NCBI GenBank assembly: GCA_963693085.1 | Contig: OY856409.1 | Coordinates: forward strand, 1,618,219,711 to 1,618,283,710 | Direction: 5' to 3' | DNA from: Alisma plantago-aquatica | Lineage: Eukaryota; Streptophyta; Magnoliopsida; Alismatales; Alismataceae | DNA: 64,000 nt | In this document: piece by piece, positions 24,100-36,542 of the stretch | Layout of the letters: every line of letters begins with the position of its first letter | How positions within the stretch are numbered: position 1 is the first letter of the stretch | Notes under the pieces: model-generated | The model's database searches: none | What the model saw: only the letters and a program-made list of their open reading frames with translations | What the model was told of the DNA's origin: nothing | Made by a program: the position numbers and the translations under genes

Positions 24100-24720
24100 A
24101 TGGGAGATATGCGTGATGAAAGGTATGACACCCCAATTTCTTCTACATTACACAAGCCATTGCATGATTACTTCATGCTCGAGAATTATGCTTCACTAAT
24201 TTCTATGATAGTGGATCAAATGTCAGGTCAATATTTCTCAATTCCTCCAATTCTTCTTAGACTCCCCACATTCTATGCGCTCAAGAATGAGAATCTCTAC
24301 CACCACATTGATGCCTTATTGAAGACATTCTCCACTTTCTGAACTCCTTCCGCTACGGATGGCTTCATTCGACATACTTTGTTTTCATTTTCCCTCAAGG
24401 ACAAGGCAAAACAATGACATTTGTCCAATCCAGAGCTTGTTACTTGGGAGGATGTGAAAATGATATCTTTGAAGAAGTTCTACCTGATTGCTAAGCTAAA
24501 TCAAATGTCAAGACACATTGTCTCATTCATCCAAAGGGAGAACGTGCTATTTCATGATACTTGGGACATATTTTAGAAGTTTCTTAGGGATTGTCCTCAT
24601 CATGAGGTACCCATATGGAAGCTGATCCAATCATTCTACACCAGTTTTTTGAAGTGGTTCAAATAGTGGTTGACTCATCTTGTGGTGGAGATTTCATGGC
24701 CAAGCCTTTGAAAGAATCAT
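24100..24720 (+). pseudogene. A1 gag, N-terminal and capsid part
   Basis: Starts at ATG 24100. The capsid-like part reads PPILLRLPTFYALKNENLYH, HIDALLKTFSTF and, after the first stop, SFSLKDKAK and LVTWEDVKMISLKKFY, matching the retrotransposon gag domain seen also in A2 (38504-39190) and B (57738-57388). At least four in-frame stops follow codon 80. Gag would form the particle shell; this copy cannot. Confidence 0.8.
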
Positions 24721-25582
24721 GGCCCTTTTTGATAGTTGGCTGAAAACTACAAACAATGAGATTTAAGTGTGGATGTGTAATGTGATAGAAACCAGACAGT
24801 TGCACCCCCTCACCACAAATATGACTCTAATCTACAAATGATGAAGATATTAGAGGACATGATGAATCTTATGAAGTGTCATGTGGGGTGTTCTTCTAGC
24901 CACTCCACCAAATTTGTGGAGGCTCTTTGTGGCAAAGTTCAAGCTCTACAATGTTTGGCAACCAAAACAACTAAGGCCCTATGTCAAACTATTTAAGTCC
25001 AAAATGGGAGAACCATCCTAATTTCTCTTGGAAGCAAGGGGAGGAAGGACAAGGGCAGCCTAGGCAACCACAATACAACTCCAAGTTCAAAGAAGAAGTT
25101 CTTTAGAGATTGACGAGCCCGGATGATGTGAAGAAAGATGCCTATGCTCAAGGGAAAAACATTATCCGGCTAAAGCAAAGGATTGATCATATTTCTCTAT
25201 CTTTTTCTATATGTGAAGAGGGGAGGCTTCCTTGCTGAACCTTGGTGAGCCCCAATTGTGTTTGTGTAACCATTAGTTCTCCTCAAGGCACTTGTGTCCC
25301 ACAAAATGAGCAAGTACCCACACTTTAACATTACTAAGGACCTCCCAACCCATATGATCCTCCACCCCTACAACCTACCTACAACTATCAATACACTCCA
25401 TCTCTACCACATTCTTACCAACAACATACACACCAATATCAACCCCCTCCAAAAAATCACCAAACAACCTCCATCTCAACCTCAATTCATTCTCCAAAAC
25501 CCAACCCCCTCCCACACCAAAGGCCACCACATCAAAAGTCACTACAGCCACTAGAAGCTTCCTCCCTTCTAGTCATGACAAA
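24721..25582 (+). pseudogene. A1 gag C-terminal region, decayed
   Basis: Low-complexity remains of the gag tail. A Pro/Thr/His-rich frame at about 25294-25554 probably reflects the proline- and glutamine-rich linker normal in Athila gag. No zinc-knuckle motif is readable, and frame changes prevent continuous translation. Confidence 0.45.
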
Positions 25583-25843
25583 GTGAAGGTTGTGACTATG
25601 TTGAGAAGTGGGAAGACTTTGGAGCAGCCAAGGGATAGATTAGTTGATGGTTTTGTAAGTGAAGATAGAGTTGATATCGTGATTCAGGGTAGTGATATCG
25701 TGATTCAAGGTAGTGATATTGTGATGAAGGGTGATGATATCATGATTGGAATTCAAGGTGATATTGTGACAATGAATAATTATATTGTGATTCCCGTGAT
25801 ACCAATTCATGATTCTATGCATGAGAACGAGACGAGTGCATAA
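25583..25843 (+). pseudogene. A1 gag-protease linker with LRSGK motif
   Basis: The frame starts with the characteristic MLRSGKTLEQP, usual just after gag in Athila-type polyproteins, then dissolves into repeats of an Asp-Ile-Val-Ile-Gln-Gly-Ser unit encoded by the minisatellite at 25671-25800, before a stop. Confidence 0.6.
25671..25800 (+). repeat. 21 bp minisatellite in the A1 polyprotein
   Basis: A unit of about 21 bases, GATATCGTGATTCAAGGTAGT with variants, is repeated about five times, progressively diverged, and mostly in frame with the surrounding coding sequence. Confidence 0.75.
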
Positions 25844-25914
25844 CTACCTCTTTTCTTGATGCTCTTTAAGAGCCTTCAATCTCCGAAAGGAAGAAGAAGT
25901 ATATTTAAGACATC

Positions 25915-26651
25915 ATGGAGACCTTCAAGCAAGTGAGAATCAACATTCCATTGTTAGATGCCATTAACCAAATTCCGTCTTATGAAATTTTTCTAAAAGA
26001 TATGTGCACTTTTAATAGGAAGACAACTATAAGACTGCTTAAGCAAGTAAAGCTCAATAAACAAGTGATCTCCATTCTACAGCACACCACACTAAAGAAT
26101 AGAAAACATCACGATGTCCCTATCATTCCTTGCTACATTTGAACATGCCACAAAGACCAAGCTCTTCTCAACCTTGGTTCTACTATGAATCTAATGCCCT
26201 ATTCTATGTATGCTGAATTCAACTTGGGAAAATTGGAGCCGACAACTACATCGTGCTATTAGGCAATTGTTCTCTAGAAATGCCTCAAGGGTGAAATGAT
26301 GATGTGTTGATGAGACTTGATGATGACACATTCACCTTCTTTCTTGCTGATTTCATTATTTTATACATGGAAAAGGACACAGGGAAGGATCATATTATCT
26401 TGGGAAGACCCTTCCTAGCTACATCAGATGTAGTGATACATGCGAGAACTGAAACCATGTATGTGACCTTCATGCACACAAAGATCTTATTGAACATCTT
26501 CAACTCTTTCACCAAAATTGAGGTGATAGGTAGGATATTGTTGAGGAATGCCTACCTACATGGATTTAGACTGACACTAAAGGAAGAGGTCTTGCGCCTA
26601 TTGTTGAGATTTTTTATGATGATGCCTATGAAAAGAATGAGTTTGCATTAG
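25915..26651 (+). pseudogene. A1 aspartic protease region, catalytic Asp lost
   Basis: Begins with the conserved pre-protease block (FKQVRINIPLLDAINQIPSY, then FLKDMCTF). After a stop near 26142, the protease core is recognisable as ALLNLGSTMNLMPYSMY. The position occupied by the catalytic Asp in A2 (CDSGAS) is Asn here (codon 26170-26172). Downstream, HIILGRPFLATSDVV is the usual flap/C-terminal motif. Protease would cleave the polyprotein; this copy should be inactive. Confidence 0.78.
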
Positions 26652-27019
26652 TAGCCGCATGTGAAGATCTTCCGTCTACTTTTGGAAAACATTTAAAGAG
26701 TTCTATTGAAGAACCTCATGTCCTTGAGCTGAAATCCCTTCATGTAGGTTTAAGGTACACATTTCTTGGTTCAAATGACACCCTCTGGGTGATCATTTCT
26801 TCTATTCTCTCACCCGACCAAGAAGATACTCTCATTTCTGTGTTGAAAAGGAACACTTTGTCCATTAGGTGGTCTATTGATTATTTGAGGGATGTTGACC
26901 CCTCCATTTGTGTCCATAAAATCTATTTGAAGATGATGCAAGGATGACCAATCAAATACAAAGAAGGTTTAATCACAAGTTGGAAGAGGTGGTCACTTAA
27001 GAGGTAGTAAATGTACTTG

Positions 27020-28240
27020 ATGTAGGGATCATCTATTGCATTTTTACAGTCCTTGAGTGAGTCCCATCCAAGTTGTGCCCAACGAAGGTGGGATCATCGT
27101 GGTCCAAACTGAAGATGGAGGAATGAAGTCGGTAAGAGAAAAATCCAAGTGGAGGATGTGTGTGGACTATAGAAAGCTAATTATAAGACGTAGAAGGGTC
27201 ACTTTCCTCTCCCAGTCATTGATAAAATTTTAGAAAGACTTGTAGGATAGAGTTTTCTTTCTTGATGGGTACTTAGGATATTTCCAAGTGGCATTGCACC
27301 CAAAAGATCACGAGAAGAAAAAATTCACATGTCCAAGTGGTATTTTTGCTTATAGGAGAATTCCCTTTGGGCTATGCAATTCTCCTTTCACGTTTGAAAG
27401 GTATGTCACATACATTTTTTCCTACATGCTTGATTCTTCACTTGAGGTCTTCATCAATTGTTTTTTAGTGTTTTGAAAGTCTTTTTATGAATGTTTGTTC
27501 AACCTCACAACCATGCCTGAAAGGTATGTTAAGGTCCATTTCATTCTATCTTGGGACAAAAGTCACTTCATGGTGCCTGAGGGTATTGTTCTTGGTCATA
27601 GAGTATCCAAAGTCGAGATTGAAGTGGACAAGGCCAGAGTGGGCCTCATCTCTACATTGACTATTCCTTCCATAGTAAGACATGTCTACTCTTTCTTAGG
27701 ACATGCAGGCTTCTACCGCTACTTTATCAAATATTTTAGCAACGTTTCATGTCCATTGTGCCATTTTCTTGAGAAGGACGTTGAATTCAATTCTAATGAC
27801 AACTACAATAAAGCCTTCAATCACTTAAAGTAGAAGTAGATTTCTACTTCTATTATGCACCCTTCGGATTTCTCTTTGCCATTTGAGATCACGACTGATG
27901 CATCAGTTATGGCTGTGGGGATGGTGCTTGGTCAAAGCATTGACCAGATATTGCACGCCATCTATTATGCAAATAAAACACTTAATTAGGCTCAAAGGAA
28001 TTACACCACCACAAAAAAAGAATTGCTTGCCATGAAATTTGCTCTTTACAAGTTCTTCTCTTATGTTCTACAAAACAAAATGATTGGTTATATGACCATG
28101 CAACTCTCATGTACCTCATGTAAAAAAAGATTCAAAGCCTAAATTGATTTGGTGGATCTTTTGTATTCAAGAATTTGACTTGGAAATTGTTGACAAGAAG
28201 GGAAGTGAAAATTCTACGGTCCATCATCTCTTTTGAACTA
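27020..28240 (+). pseudogene. A1 reverse transcriptase and RNase H, decayed
   Basis: RT fingers and palm are recognisable from HPKDHEKKKFTCPSGIFAYR and IPFGLCNSPFTFERYV (27288-27476). The catalytic Asp pair of the FMDDF motif, intact in A2, is replaced by Asn-Cys (codons 27456-27461). After a frame change, thumb sequence (FLGHAGFYRYFIKYFS, 27495-27833) and an RNase H start (ITTDASVMAVGMVLGQS, about 27889-27940) follow with several stops. Nothing here could polymerise DNA. Confidence 0.85.
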
Positions 28241-28244
28241 AATC

Positions 28245-29640
28245 TTGCTTGATGAAGTGACCAAGATAAAGGACACAAGGACCCGTGATAATCTCTTCGG
28301 GCTTGATATTACTGAAAGGCCATGGTACAAGCACATAGCCAACTTCTTGTCTAGTGGGAGAGTATCACGTAGATGGAATAGAGAGGAAAGCATGGTGAAA
28401 AATTATGCATGGGATGACCTACATCTCTTCAAGTATAGCTCAGGCCAACTCATAAGGAGGTGCATTCTAGAAAGTGAAAAATAGAAAATTCTCTCCATGT
28501 GCCACTCCAACATATGTAGTGGACAATTTGGTGAAACACAAACAACTACTAAAGTTCTTCAATGTGGTTTCTTTTGGCCAACCTTGCTCAATAACTCCCC
28601 TGACTATTGCAAAGATTTCTTGAAATGATAAGAAGTGGGTACAATCTCAAAGAGTGGAATGATATCTCCATTTCCTATTCTTGTTGTGGAGGTGTTCAAT
28701 GTTTGGGGTATTGCCATGATGGGTCTGTTTCCCCCTTTTTTGGGTATGCATACATCTTTGTGGGTGTAGACTATTTCTCAAAGTGGGTTGAATCAATTTT
28801 CACAAGAACCAATGATCACAAGGTAGTATGTGGTTTTGTCATGTTCGACATTTTCAACTGATTTTGTGTGCCAAGAGCAATGATTAGTGATGGTTAAAGA
28901 CATTTCATCCAGTGAACTTTTGGAAGTTTGTTGAAGATGCATGGTGTGAACCATCATGTGGCTACTCCTAACCACCCTCTAACTAGTGATCAAGTTGAGT
29001 TGGCCGACTGGGAGATAAATCTCATTCTTGATAAGATGGTGAGGCTAGACAATAAGGGTTGGTCTCTATGTCTCAATGATCCTCTCCAGACTTATAGGAT
29101 TGCATACAAGGCCCTAATTGGAACCACACCATTCAAGATCATATACGAGAAATGATGACAATTATCCATAGAATTATAACATAAGGCACTGTGGGCCTTG
29201 AGGTCTATGGATATGTACATAGACACCACCAGGATAAGAAGGAAGATGAAGCTCCATGAAGTTGAAGAAATGAGGCATGAAGCCTATGAACTATCCAAAA
29301 GCTACAAGGAGAGAGACAAATTCTTGCATGATAGGTTGACTAAGAAAAAGTCATTTGAGCTTGGGCATTAGGTATGGCTATACTATTCTAGAATGAAGTT
29401 CTTTTCTAGAAAGCTTAGGTTAAAATGGGAAGAACCACACTAGGTGAAACATGTGTATCCATCTAGGGCTATTGTGATCAATGAGGAAAAGGTGCCAAAG
29501 AATTCATATTAAATGGACAAAAACTGAAGGTGTTTGTTGAAGTTGGGCCCGACAAGGGCAATCAAAGTTTTGATATTGTCATGTTGGTTGTAGAAATTCC
29601 TATTAATGAATAGATGTTTTTGAATACACATGAGATTTCA
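28245..29640 (+). pseudogene. A1 integrase, decayed
   Basis: Fragments in changing frames cover the Athila integrase: an N-terminal part at 28245-28484, a core start near 28680-28800 (AYIFVGVDYFSKWVES), the segment HGVNHHVATPNHPLTSDQVE at about 28937-28999, and the C-terminal HEVEEMRHEAYELSKSYKER region near 29260-29310. The Asp-Asp-Glu core is interrupted by stops. No chromodomain is seen at the end. Confidence 0.82.
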
Positions 29641-29749
29641 ATGTACTATGGTGAAGATGGTTTGAGGTTATCAAGAGGTTGGATGATTCAAAAATGAAGA
29701 TCTCGACTAAAGGAAATAAACTAACTCTATCAGGAGGCAACGATTTGAG

Positions 29750-30840
29750 AATTTTTGCACCCAACATTCACTTTTTGATACTTTTTGTTTATATTTACAC
29801 ATTCCAAGAAACGGTCACACACACTTATGTCTAATAATTTTTTTATGATTTCAAAATGTGACAGGTGAAACAGGTTCGAGTTTGATAGAACGGGTGTAAT
29901 TCAATGAAAAAGATGAATAACATATCAAGTGGGTCAAGGTGAAACAGGTTGTATAGCATATACAGATGAAAATAGGTTGGAGTCTGCAACATGTTTAATT
30001 GAGAGAATTAAGAATTTTTGAGATATTTTGAACAGTAACCAACATGACTGCGTTGAGAAAAATGACCGTGACGAGGTGGTCACTTTTATAGTAAAAGTTG
30101 GGATTTTTCATTCTGGTCATCACGACCATACAAAAAAGCACAAACATTCTGCATTTTTCCATCACGGCTGTGCTGGCCAAAATGGCCATGCTTACCCCCC
30201 CCACACCCCTTAAGTTATGCTATTTATTTGACTACAACACAACTCTTCTCATTTCCATTTGCGTAGAATGGTCGTTCCATGCACACAGGTGACTTAGGGC
30301 AACGTTAAGCACCTCCAAATCACCATGATCTTCCTCCCTGACCTCCATTCAAGTTTCCTCAATCTCCCTCAGGTCTTCTCCTACCTCTAGCTCCTCTTTC
30401 CATTCCTTCTCAACCTCCAAACAGATTTCACCCCAACTCTCTGAAAGGTGAAAAAACTAGTTGTTCCTCCATTTTCCAGCCAAATCCTTTCAAGATTGAA
30501 GAAAATGGGGAAGGAAATCAAGAGGGGGATTCAAGGAAGATTCCAAGCCATCATGGGAAGCAAACCTTGCACAAAATGTGCCTCCACAAACATTGCTCTC
30601 CCCTTAGGAAAACCTATGCCACCATTGTCGAACTCCATCTCCAGATCCTTTTAAAGATCAACATAATGAGCAGATTTCACTTGAGGTCTTCCTGTAGCCA
30701 CCATACTTCGAATCCAAGTTATAGAAACCCTAATGAAGATGAGGAGTAAGAAGAAATTGAATTTAATGATCCCCTCCCCCTGTTATCCCCATTTAAGGTG
30801 GACCAGAGGGAAGGGCTATTATCATACATATAGGATCAAG
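29750..30840 (+). repeat. 3' LTR-like region of A1 (borders unresolved)
   Basis: After integrase comes non-coding sequence with a motif cluster at 30040-30200 (GACCGTGACGAGGTGGTCAC, GGTCATCACGACC, CATCACGGCTGTGCTGGCC, AAATGGCCATGC) matching the U3 array at 21727-22110 in style and wording, then a CT-rich stretch. CAACGTTA occurs in both regions after the array (30300 and 22217). Divergence is too great to align ends or find a target duplication by eye. Confidence 0.45.
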
Positions 30841-32652
30841 TTTCACAAATAACTAAGAATAACTAAAATTTTCATTGAATGGAAAAGAGATCAATAACAA
30901 TATGAAGATAACATCTCCTCGAGGGAGTCACATGGAATAGGAAACTATTATTTGAATAGGAAATAAATTTAACTATCTGAATCCTCTAGAATAACTTTAG
31001 ATCTTTTCTTTTGGTGTCTTCATCTCTATATGTCCATCTCTCATCATTCATTATAGTTTAACCTAAAATGGTGTGAAACAAAAATGTTGCCAATATATCG
31101 AGATATACTGAGTATGTGGGGGAGACAAAAATTTTACAAGTAGGTGTAACAACATAATCGACCATAGCAACAATTATCATTACAAAATTTAACATGCATT
31201 TTCTTATTTTAACCTCCCAACCCTTATCCTTTCATTCTCTATAGTTTGTTCTCTCTTTACGGAGCCTCTTTATGGGGAATCATTTCCTTATGGTTTGGTC
31301 CATGCAGTGGAATTTTATAACCTTCCCTCACTCGGGCTTGGTTTTTTACATAGGCCTTCCATTCCAGGCTTGGCCTGTGGTGATCTACTTTTCAGAGCTT
31401 GATTATCATTACCATAATGACTTCTTTCACCCCATGCTCTTCAACTCATAGGGACTTTATAGATTGAGCAGGTTACGTTTATATAAGATTATACTCATAG
31501 GGACTTTATAGATTGCATGTAGTAAATAAACAATCAAGCCTTTTAATTGCAATGCAATCGGGAAACTTCAGAAATCATGGAAGTTGATAAGGTGAGTAGT
31601 CATAGGTGTACCTACATACCTCTCTCAGAGATGACTTATTGTCCAAGTAAAAATGAGTAGGTGCAACCAATCAAGAAATCACCAAGTAATAATATTATGT
31701 TCACCAACTATCATTAGGTCTGACATGGGTTCCAAGTTAGGGTTTTGGGGTTAAATTAAGGTTTCATTAGGGTAAGAGTTCCCAAACCATAATTATCACC
31801 TTTTAATGTTTTTTAAACTCAAGAAACCCTAATTTTGACAACATATGAATTCTTTAACATAAATTAAATCTAGATGTTCTTTTTGTCCAAAAAGGTTAGA
31901 ATTTACTCAATAAATCCAATTAATCAAGTTATGATCAACAATTTCATTAATCTTATAAAATTAGGGTTTTCACATATGAAATCACATGAAAGTTAGCACC
32001 TTTATGCACTTTTGAAAGATGTCATAAAATTAGATCATGGAACCAATTTCATTGGATTCCTTGGATTTTTTTGATCAAAAAAATATATTTATATGCTAGG
32101 TTTGGAATTACCAATTATTTTCTAGGGTTTTTTGTAAATTCAAACCCTATGCGCCAACCAAGGATCGTCACAGAGGCGCCCAATTGGATTTTTAGTGGAT
32201 CCAATAGGCTCATGCAATGGAGACATCCACCCCTATGTGGTAAGGTCGTTATATAGAGTGAGAAAATAAGAAAAAAAAGGCAAGAATGTCCTTTACCTGA
32301 AAGAAGCGGATGCGTGGCAAAAAAGTCCTTTCACCGAGGTTCATCCTCGACCTCTATTGAATCATGAGCAAACTTGGGTGAGTCAACACACACACTGACA
32401 TTGAGCACTAATTCTCCTAAATGGCAAGGAAGGGTATCGTCCTCTCTATCGTGCCTCACCGGACTCGGCTATGGCCTTCAATTTCCCAATGACAGTCAAA
32501 GTAGAGAGAACGAAGAAGGATGGATCTCCTATTGAATAAAGAAGGGGCAAGAGGTGAAGGATGAGGCTACTAATGAAATAGAGAGGACGGATCATAGTGT
32601 TGGGTCTCGTGGAGTCTTGTAGAGAGGTGTGTAGCCTCACGGGGGGTTACTA

Positions 32653-32667
32653 CCCCTTATATAGACC
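32653..32667 (-). promoter_or_regulatory. TATA-like promoter element, minus strand
   Basis: GGTCTATATAAGGGG on the minus strand is followed by a CT-rich leader-like stretch and an ATG about 60-70 bases downstream opening a frame of only about 50 codons. It is more like an LTR promoter than a host gene, but no LTR borders were found. Confidence 0.3.
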
Positions 32668-33599
32668 TGGGTTATGGAGGGTTTTCCGACGAGCAGTCTG
32701 AGAATTAAGAAAAGTTATAATTTCATACCAAAGGAAACCAAACTAGATGTTACCTTGTTTGGAATTACCTCCCGATCTTAATGGGAGAGTTTCTAGGAGT
32801 TCACACGAATCAGAGAGAGAGAGAGAAAGTCAAGAAATAAGAAGTAACCAAAATGATCTATTTCCTATCCTGACCGGAGGTGGATGACGACATGTGCATC
32901 ATCAATTCGCATCCCATGGTCAAAAGGTCACAAAAATATTAGGGGGCCCAAGTTTTACTTCCTATTCTGATTAAAAATTGTGACATTTAATATCTTTCCC
33001 TAAATCCTTTACACTTTAGGAAAAACTAAATAATTCATATATCTCTCTCTCTCTTTAACCAATTGATCTCAAGTTCTAAAGGAAGGATTTTTACACTTAA
33101 ATATTGGTGTGGACAAATTAGGGACAACTGTATAAAATTTTATGATATTTTTATTTATATCCAAGTATTCCCTTTAATTGATTTATTTAAGGCGTTAATT
33201 AACTACTTTTTTCACCCAAACTTGACAAGTTTTCTTATTTTAATATGTTTTCCCATTGAGTACAATACAAGGCCTAACAAAACTACTAGTTTCCTTCAAC
33301 TGATCTTTTCTAAAAATTTGCACACAATTCCATATTGAAAATACCAATGTCCACTACTTTTAGTAATATCTATATTATTGGGTTTTCCCACTCTTTCTTT
33401 AAATATTATTTATCAATAGATTATTGTAAAAAATAAAACACACAATATTTGTTCCATATGGAGAATTTACATTCTCAAATCAAAACATTCAAACAAACAC
33501 ATAAAATACCAAGCTTTTCTAATATATATCCTCATCAAGTTAATATTTGCATTCAGATCTATTGTACAAATACATGTGAAAATACATGTTATAATTTTG

Positions 33600-33832
33600 A
33601 ACATCTTGTTGACTCAATTGATGTTGATGCTCCGCCTGGGAGGAGGAGTAAGAAGCCTATTGCCGCCTCATCCTCGCGCCTACCTCCATGGCCCACTCTG
33701 AAGAGGCACTCCACATCTTTAGCACATATGCATACCATACAACAACCTATAAGACAAAGGTTGATGATTGAAGAGGAGGAGGAAAATGAGTCATCGATTG
33801 AGGTGGTGCCCTTAAACTTGGACACAAGTTAA
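33600..33832 (+). other. Unrecognised short open frame
   Basis: The more complex part of a frame ending at TAA 33830-33832. It contains DAPPGRRSKKPIAASSSRLP, then an acidic IEEEEENESSIEVV segment. Base composition here is higher in GC than the sequence before it, as for a coding exon. No family match is known to me; it may be an exon of a host or transposon gene, or chance. Confidence 0.2.
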
Positions 33833-34904
33833 GGGTCTAATGACCAACAAGTGGAAGAAGGTGATTTTTATATCCTCAATTTTATGAAATAGAATTATAT
33901 AAATATAAATTGTGGATTAATGAGTAATTTCCCCTATGACACTATTCATGGAATAATAATGTTCTTGTGACACAAGTTAAAGAAATAAAAAGGGATTTCA
34001 TTTGCAATAATCCATTAACAATTTTGGAAAAAAGAAAGAATGAAAAATCCAATAATAAAGAGATTTATAAAGTAATAGACAATTGATATTTTTAAATATA
34101 GAATTGTGTGGGATTATCGGGAAAAGAGAGTTGTTGTGCATAAATAAAAAATGATGTCTCAGTTAATTACTGGAAAATTGAAATATAGTATAATATGCAA
34201 GTTTCTAAAAGAAATAGGATTTATGGTGTTTTAGATAATTAAAGATAATTATCTAGCAAATATTGGCAACAACATGCTTGAGGAATCAAATAAGAATATT
34301 TCAGTTTGTCTTTTTGTATACTTGAAAATAATAACAAAAAGAAGAGAATTCTAGAAATTAGGAGAAAAAAGATATACCATGGGATAATAGTATTACTTTA
34401 ACTAAGTGGTTAAAATGGAAAAAGTTTTGTATATTTTAATAAAATCTCACAAAGTGGATATATGTGGGAAAAATATTAATGAGTTCCTATAATTGGTATA
34501 AGGAATATATTAAATAGAGAGAGAAAAGAATAATCTAGAATTTGTTTATAAATTTTTTTCTAAATGAATCGATGGCCATTTATCCAATGTGTACCAAATA
34601 GTTATGTGCTTTCCTTGATGGATTTTTGTGGCCAAATCCAATTCTTAATAGGAATAAAAGCCAATAGTTTCATATAAAGGGAAAATGGGAGAATATGCTT
34701 ATTTACTTCCTAAACAAGGTGTATTGCATTTCTTTGATTTTTAGTTGGAGAATAATGGTTGGATAAAAGAAGTACCCTTTAATATAAATGGAAAGGGGAG
34801 TAATGGTGTGCTTATGGAATATCATAATGTCCCTTGATGCATTTAATTTCCTTGAATCCCAAGGAGAACGGAGAGTAGGGGAACATGAAAGGAAAAATAT
34901 GAGG

Positions 34905-34906
<2 letters not shown>

Positions 34907-34947
<41 letters not shown>

Positions 34948-34966
34948 TGTGTGTGTGTGTGAGGGT
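34907..34966. repeat. Compound TA/TG microsatellite
   Basis: A run of about 18 TA units passes directly into GT units (TAGTGTGTGTGTG...). Confidence 0.95.
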
Positions 34967-36537
34967 GTGTACATATCCAACTAACCCAGGCATGCCATAT
35001 AGAGTCAGGTCCACAATAATCCTCCATCTCATCCTCCTTTTTCTTTAGAACACAGTGGTAAATTGCGAGAACCTCTGAACCAACACCCTAAAGGACCTTC
35101 TTTCCCCCTCTTCTTTGTGCGTGCAATGTGTGAAGAGCGCTCTGGCTTGTGTTTCCATCGTAAGGGGGATGAGTCCTCATGGGAAAGGACTCTCAGACTG
35201 TGGATCTAGATGAAGCCATGTTGGTAAAGCATTGGCAGATTGCTAGCCATTTCCCCGTGCTCTCATGAGCCAACACAGAGGGCAAGGGGTGGTCGCTACC
35301 AAGCTGGAGTCGGGGCCTTGTTTTCCTGACGAAACAGGGGAGCGAAACTCCCTTTCCACGTTGGGTGATGTGCGGGTAAGATAGGATCGATGGATCCAAG
35401 TCCTTTCCCTTAAAAATGCATGACTATATCTGCGAGCCCAGAATAAAAGGTAATAAGAATTACAAATTTTCACTGACGTGGCAGTGTGTTTTTGGTCCAC
35501 ATATATTCATAACTTGAAATAAATGTACCAAATAATCCACATCTCAGAAAATTGCAAGATTGTATGTCATTTTGATTGGAAAAATGAGAGGAATCCAAAT
35601 AAAATAGTTCCAAAGTCTAATTATGATTACAATTCTAAAAATAGTGAAAATATGGGTTATATTAGTGATTAATTCATATGAACCCTATTTTTTGATAAAT
35701 AGGAGGTTAATCATCTTAAATATGTCTCATTATGATGAAATCTGATAATGTAGACTATAATGGTGATTTAGGATGATTATGACCATAATGATGATAACTA
35801 GAGTTGCTAATGTGAATAACCTTGCATATGACTAATTAGGGTCAAAGGTCTTATCTTGCGATGTTGTTTAATGCAATTGATATGATTTAAGTGTTCATTA
35901 TGAAAGGATGTGATCATGGATACACTTAATATGAATTAGGATTCTATAGTCATTAGATCAATGAAAATAGGAATTGGAGTATCAAAACATAACTCTAATG
36001 ATACCTCGAAATCAAAGATCCCTAGACTAGATTGAGTAGGGTTTAATGTGATTTAATGTGATGGTGACACTTTCGAATTTATGTGCATACAGATATAATG
36101 TGATTGCCTAGATTCATCTTTTTTTATTAGAGTGCTTGAACATAATTGAAGTGTATTCAGCATGATAATCTATCTAAATCACCATCAAGGTATGTGGTTA
36201 TCTTATGACTACCTGCATTAGTTTGTCGATGTTTTTCAAGTGTTTCATGAGAATAGAACAATTAAACTGTTGGATGTTTTTTTACATTATGCTCAATTAT
36301 AATGCCTCTATGTGCATCACATAAATAAATATTATTTGAAGAAAATGACAAACCTTATTTGCAAGTAATTATTGAATGTATGTTGCTATGTACTTGTTTA
36401 ATTTTGCATGCACACCACGTACGTAATATAATTTGTTACACTGATTTGTGCTTTTATTTCATGGTGTTTTAGGTACATACTAGATAAAGTGATATCAAGA
36501 TATGATGAACAATTGAAAGTACTTGAAAGAATTAAAG

Positions 36538-36542
36538 TTTAT
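36538..36542. repeat. Left target-site duplication TTTAT of A2
   Basis: TTTAT directly precedes the LTR start TGATGCGATG and recurs exactly at 60722-60726 after the far LTR end, 24 kb away, which proves that both LTR parts belong to one insertion. Confidence 0.92.

Larger units (their letters stand above)
21700..30840 (+). mobile_element. Athila-type Ty3/gypsy retrotransposon A1, heavily decayed
   Basis: The order is LTR-like promoter region, gag, spacer with LRSGK motif, protease, RT, RNase H, integrase and 3' LTR-like region, all on the plus strand. Athila affinity comes from the pre-protease block (INIPLLDAINQIPSYEIFLK), the absence of a chromodomain, and similarity to A2. Many stops, frame changes and lost catalytic residues show it is old. 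The LTR pair could not be aligned convincingly, so the outer borders are approximate. Confidence 0.72.
30850..36537. other. Unassigned intergenic DNA
   Basis: AT-rich, without recognisable transposon or host protein. Visible items: a 23 bp direct repeat (31444-31466 and 31492-31515), a minus-strand TATA-like site at 32653-32667, GA and CT runs at 32812-32829 and 33041-33056, one unrecognised frame at 33600-33832, and the TA/TG tract at 34907. A GC-richer block at 35060-35400 has LTR-like texture but no termini. Confidence 0.5.

Noticed and set aside
29750..30840. Exact pairing of the A1 LTRs
   Set aside because: Only motif wording and short blocks agree; no common ends or target duplication were found, so borders were left open.
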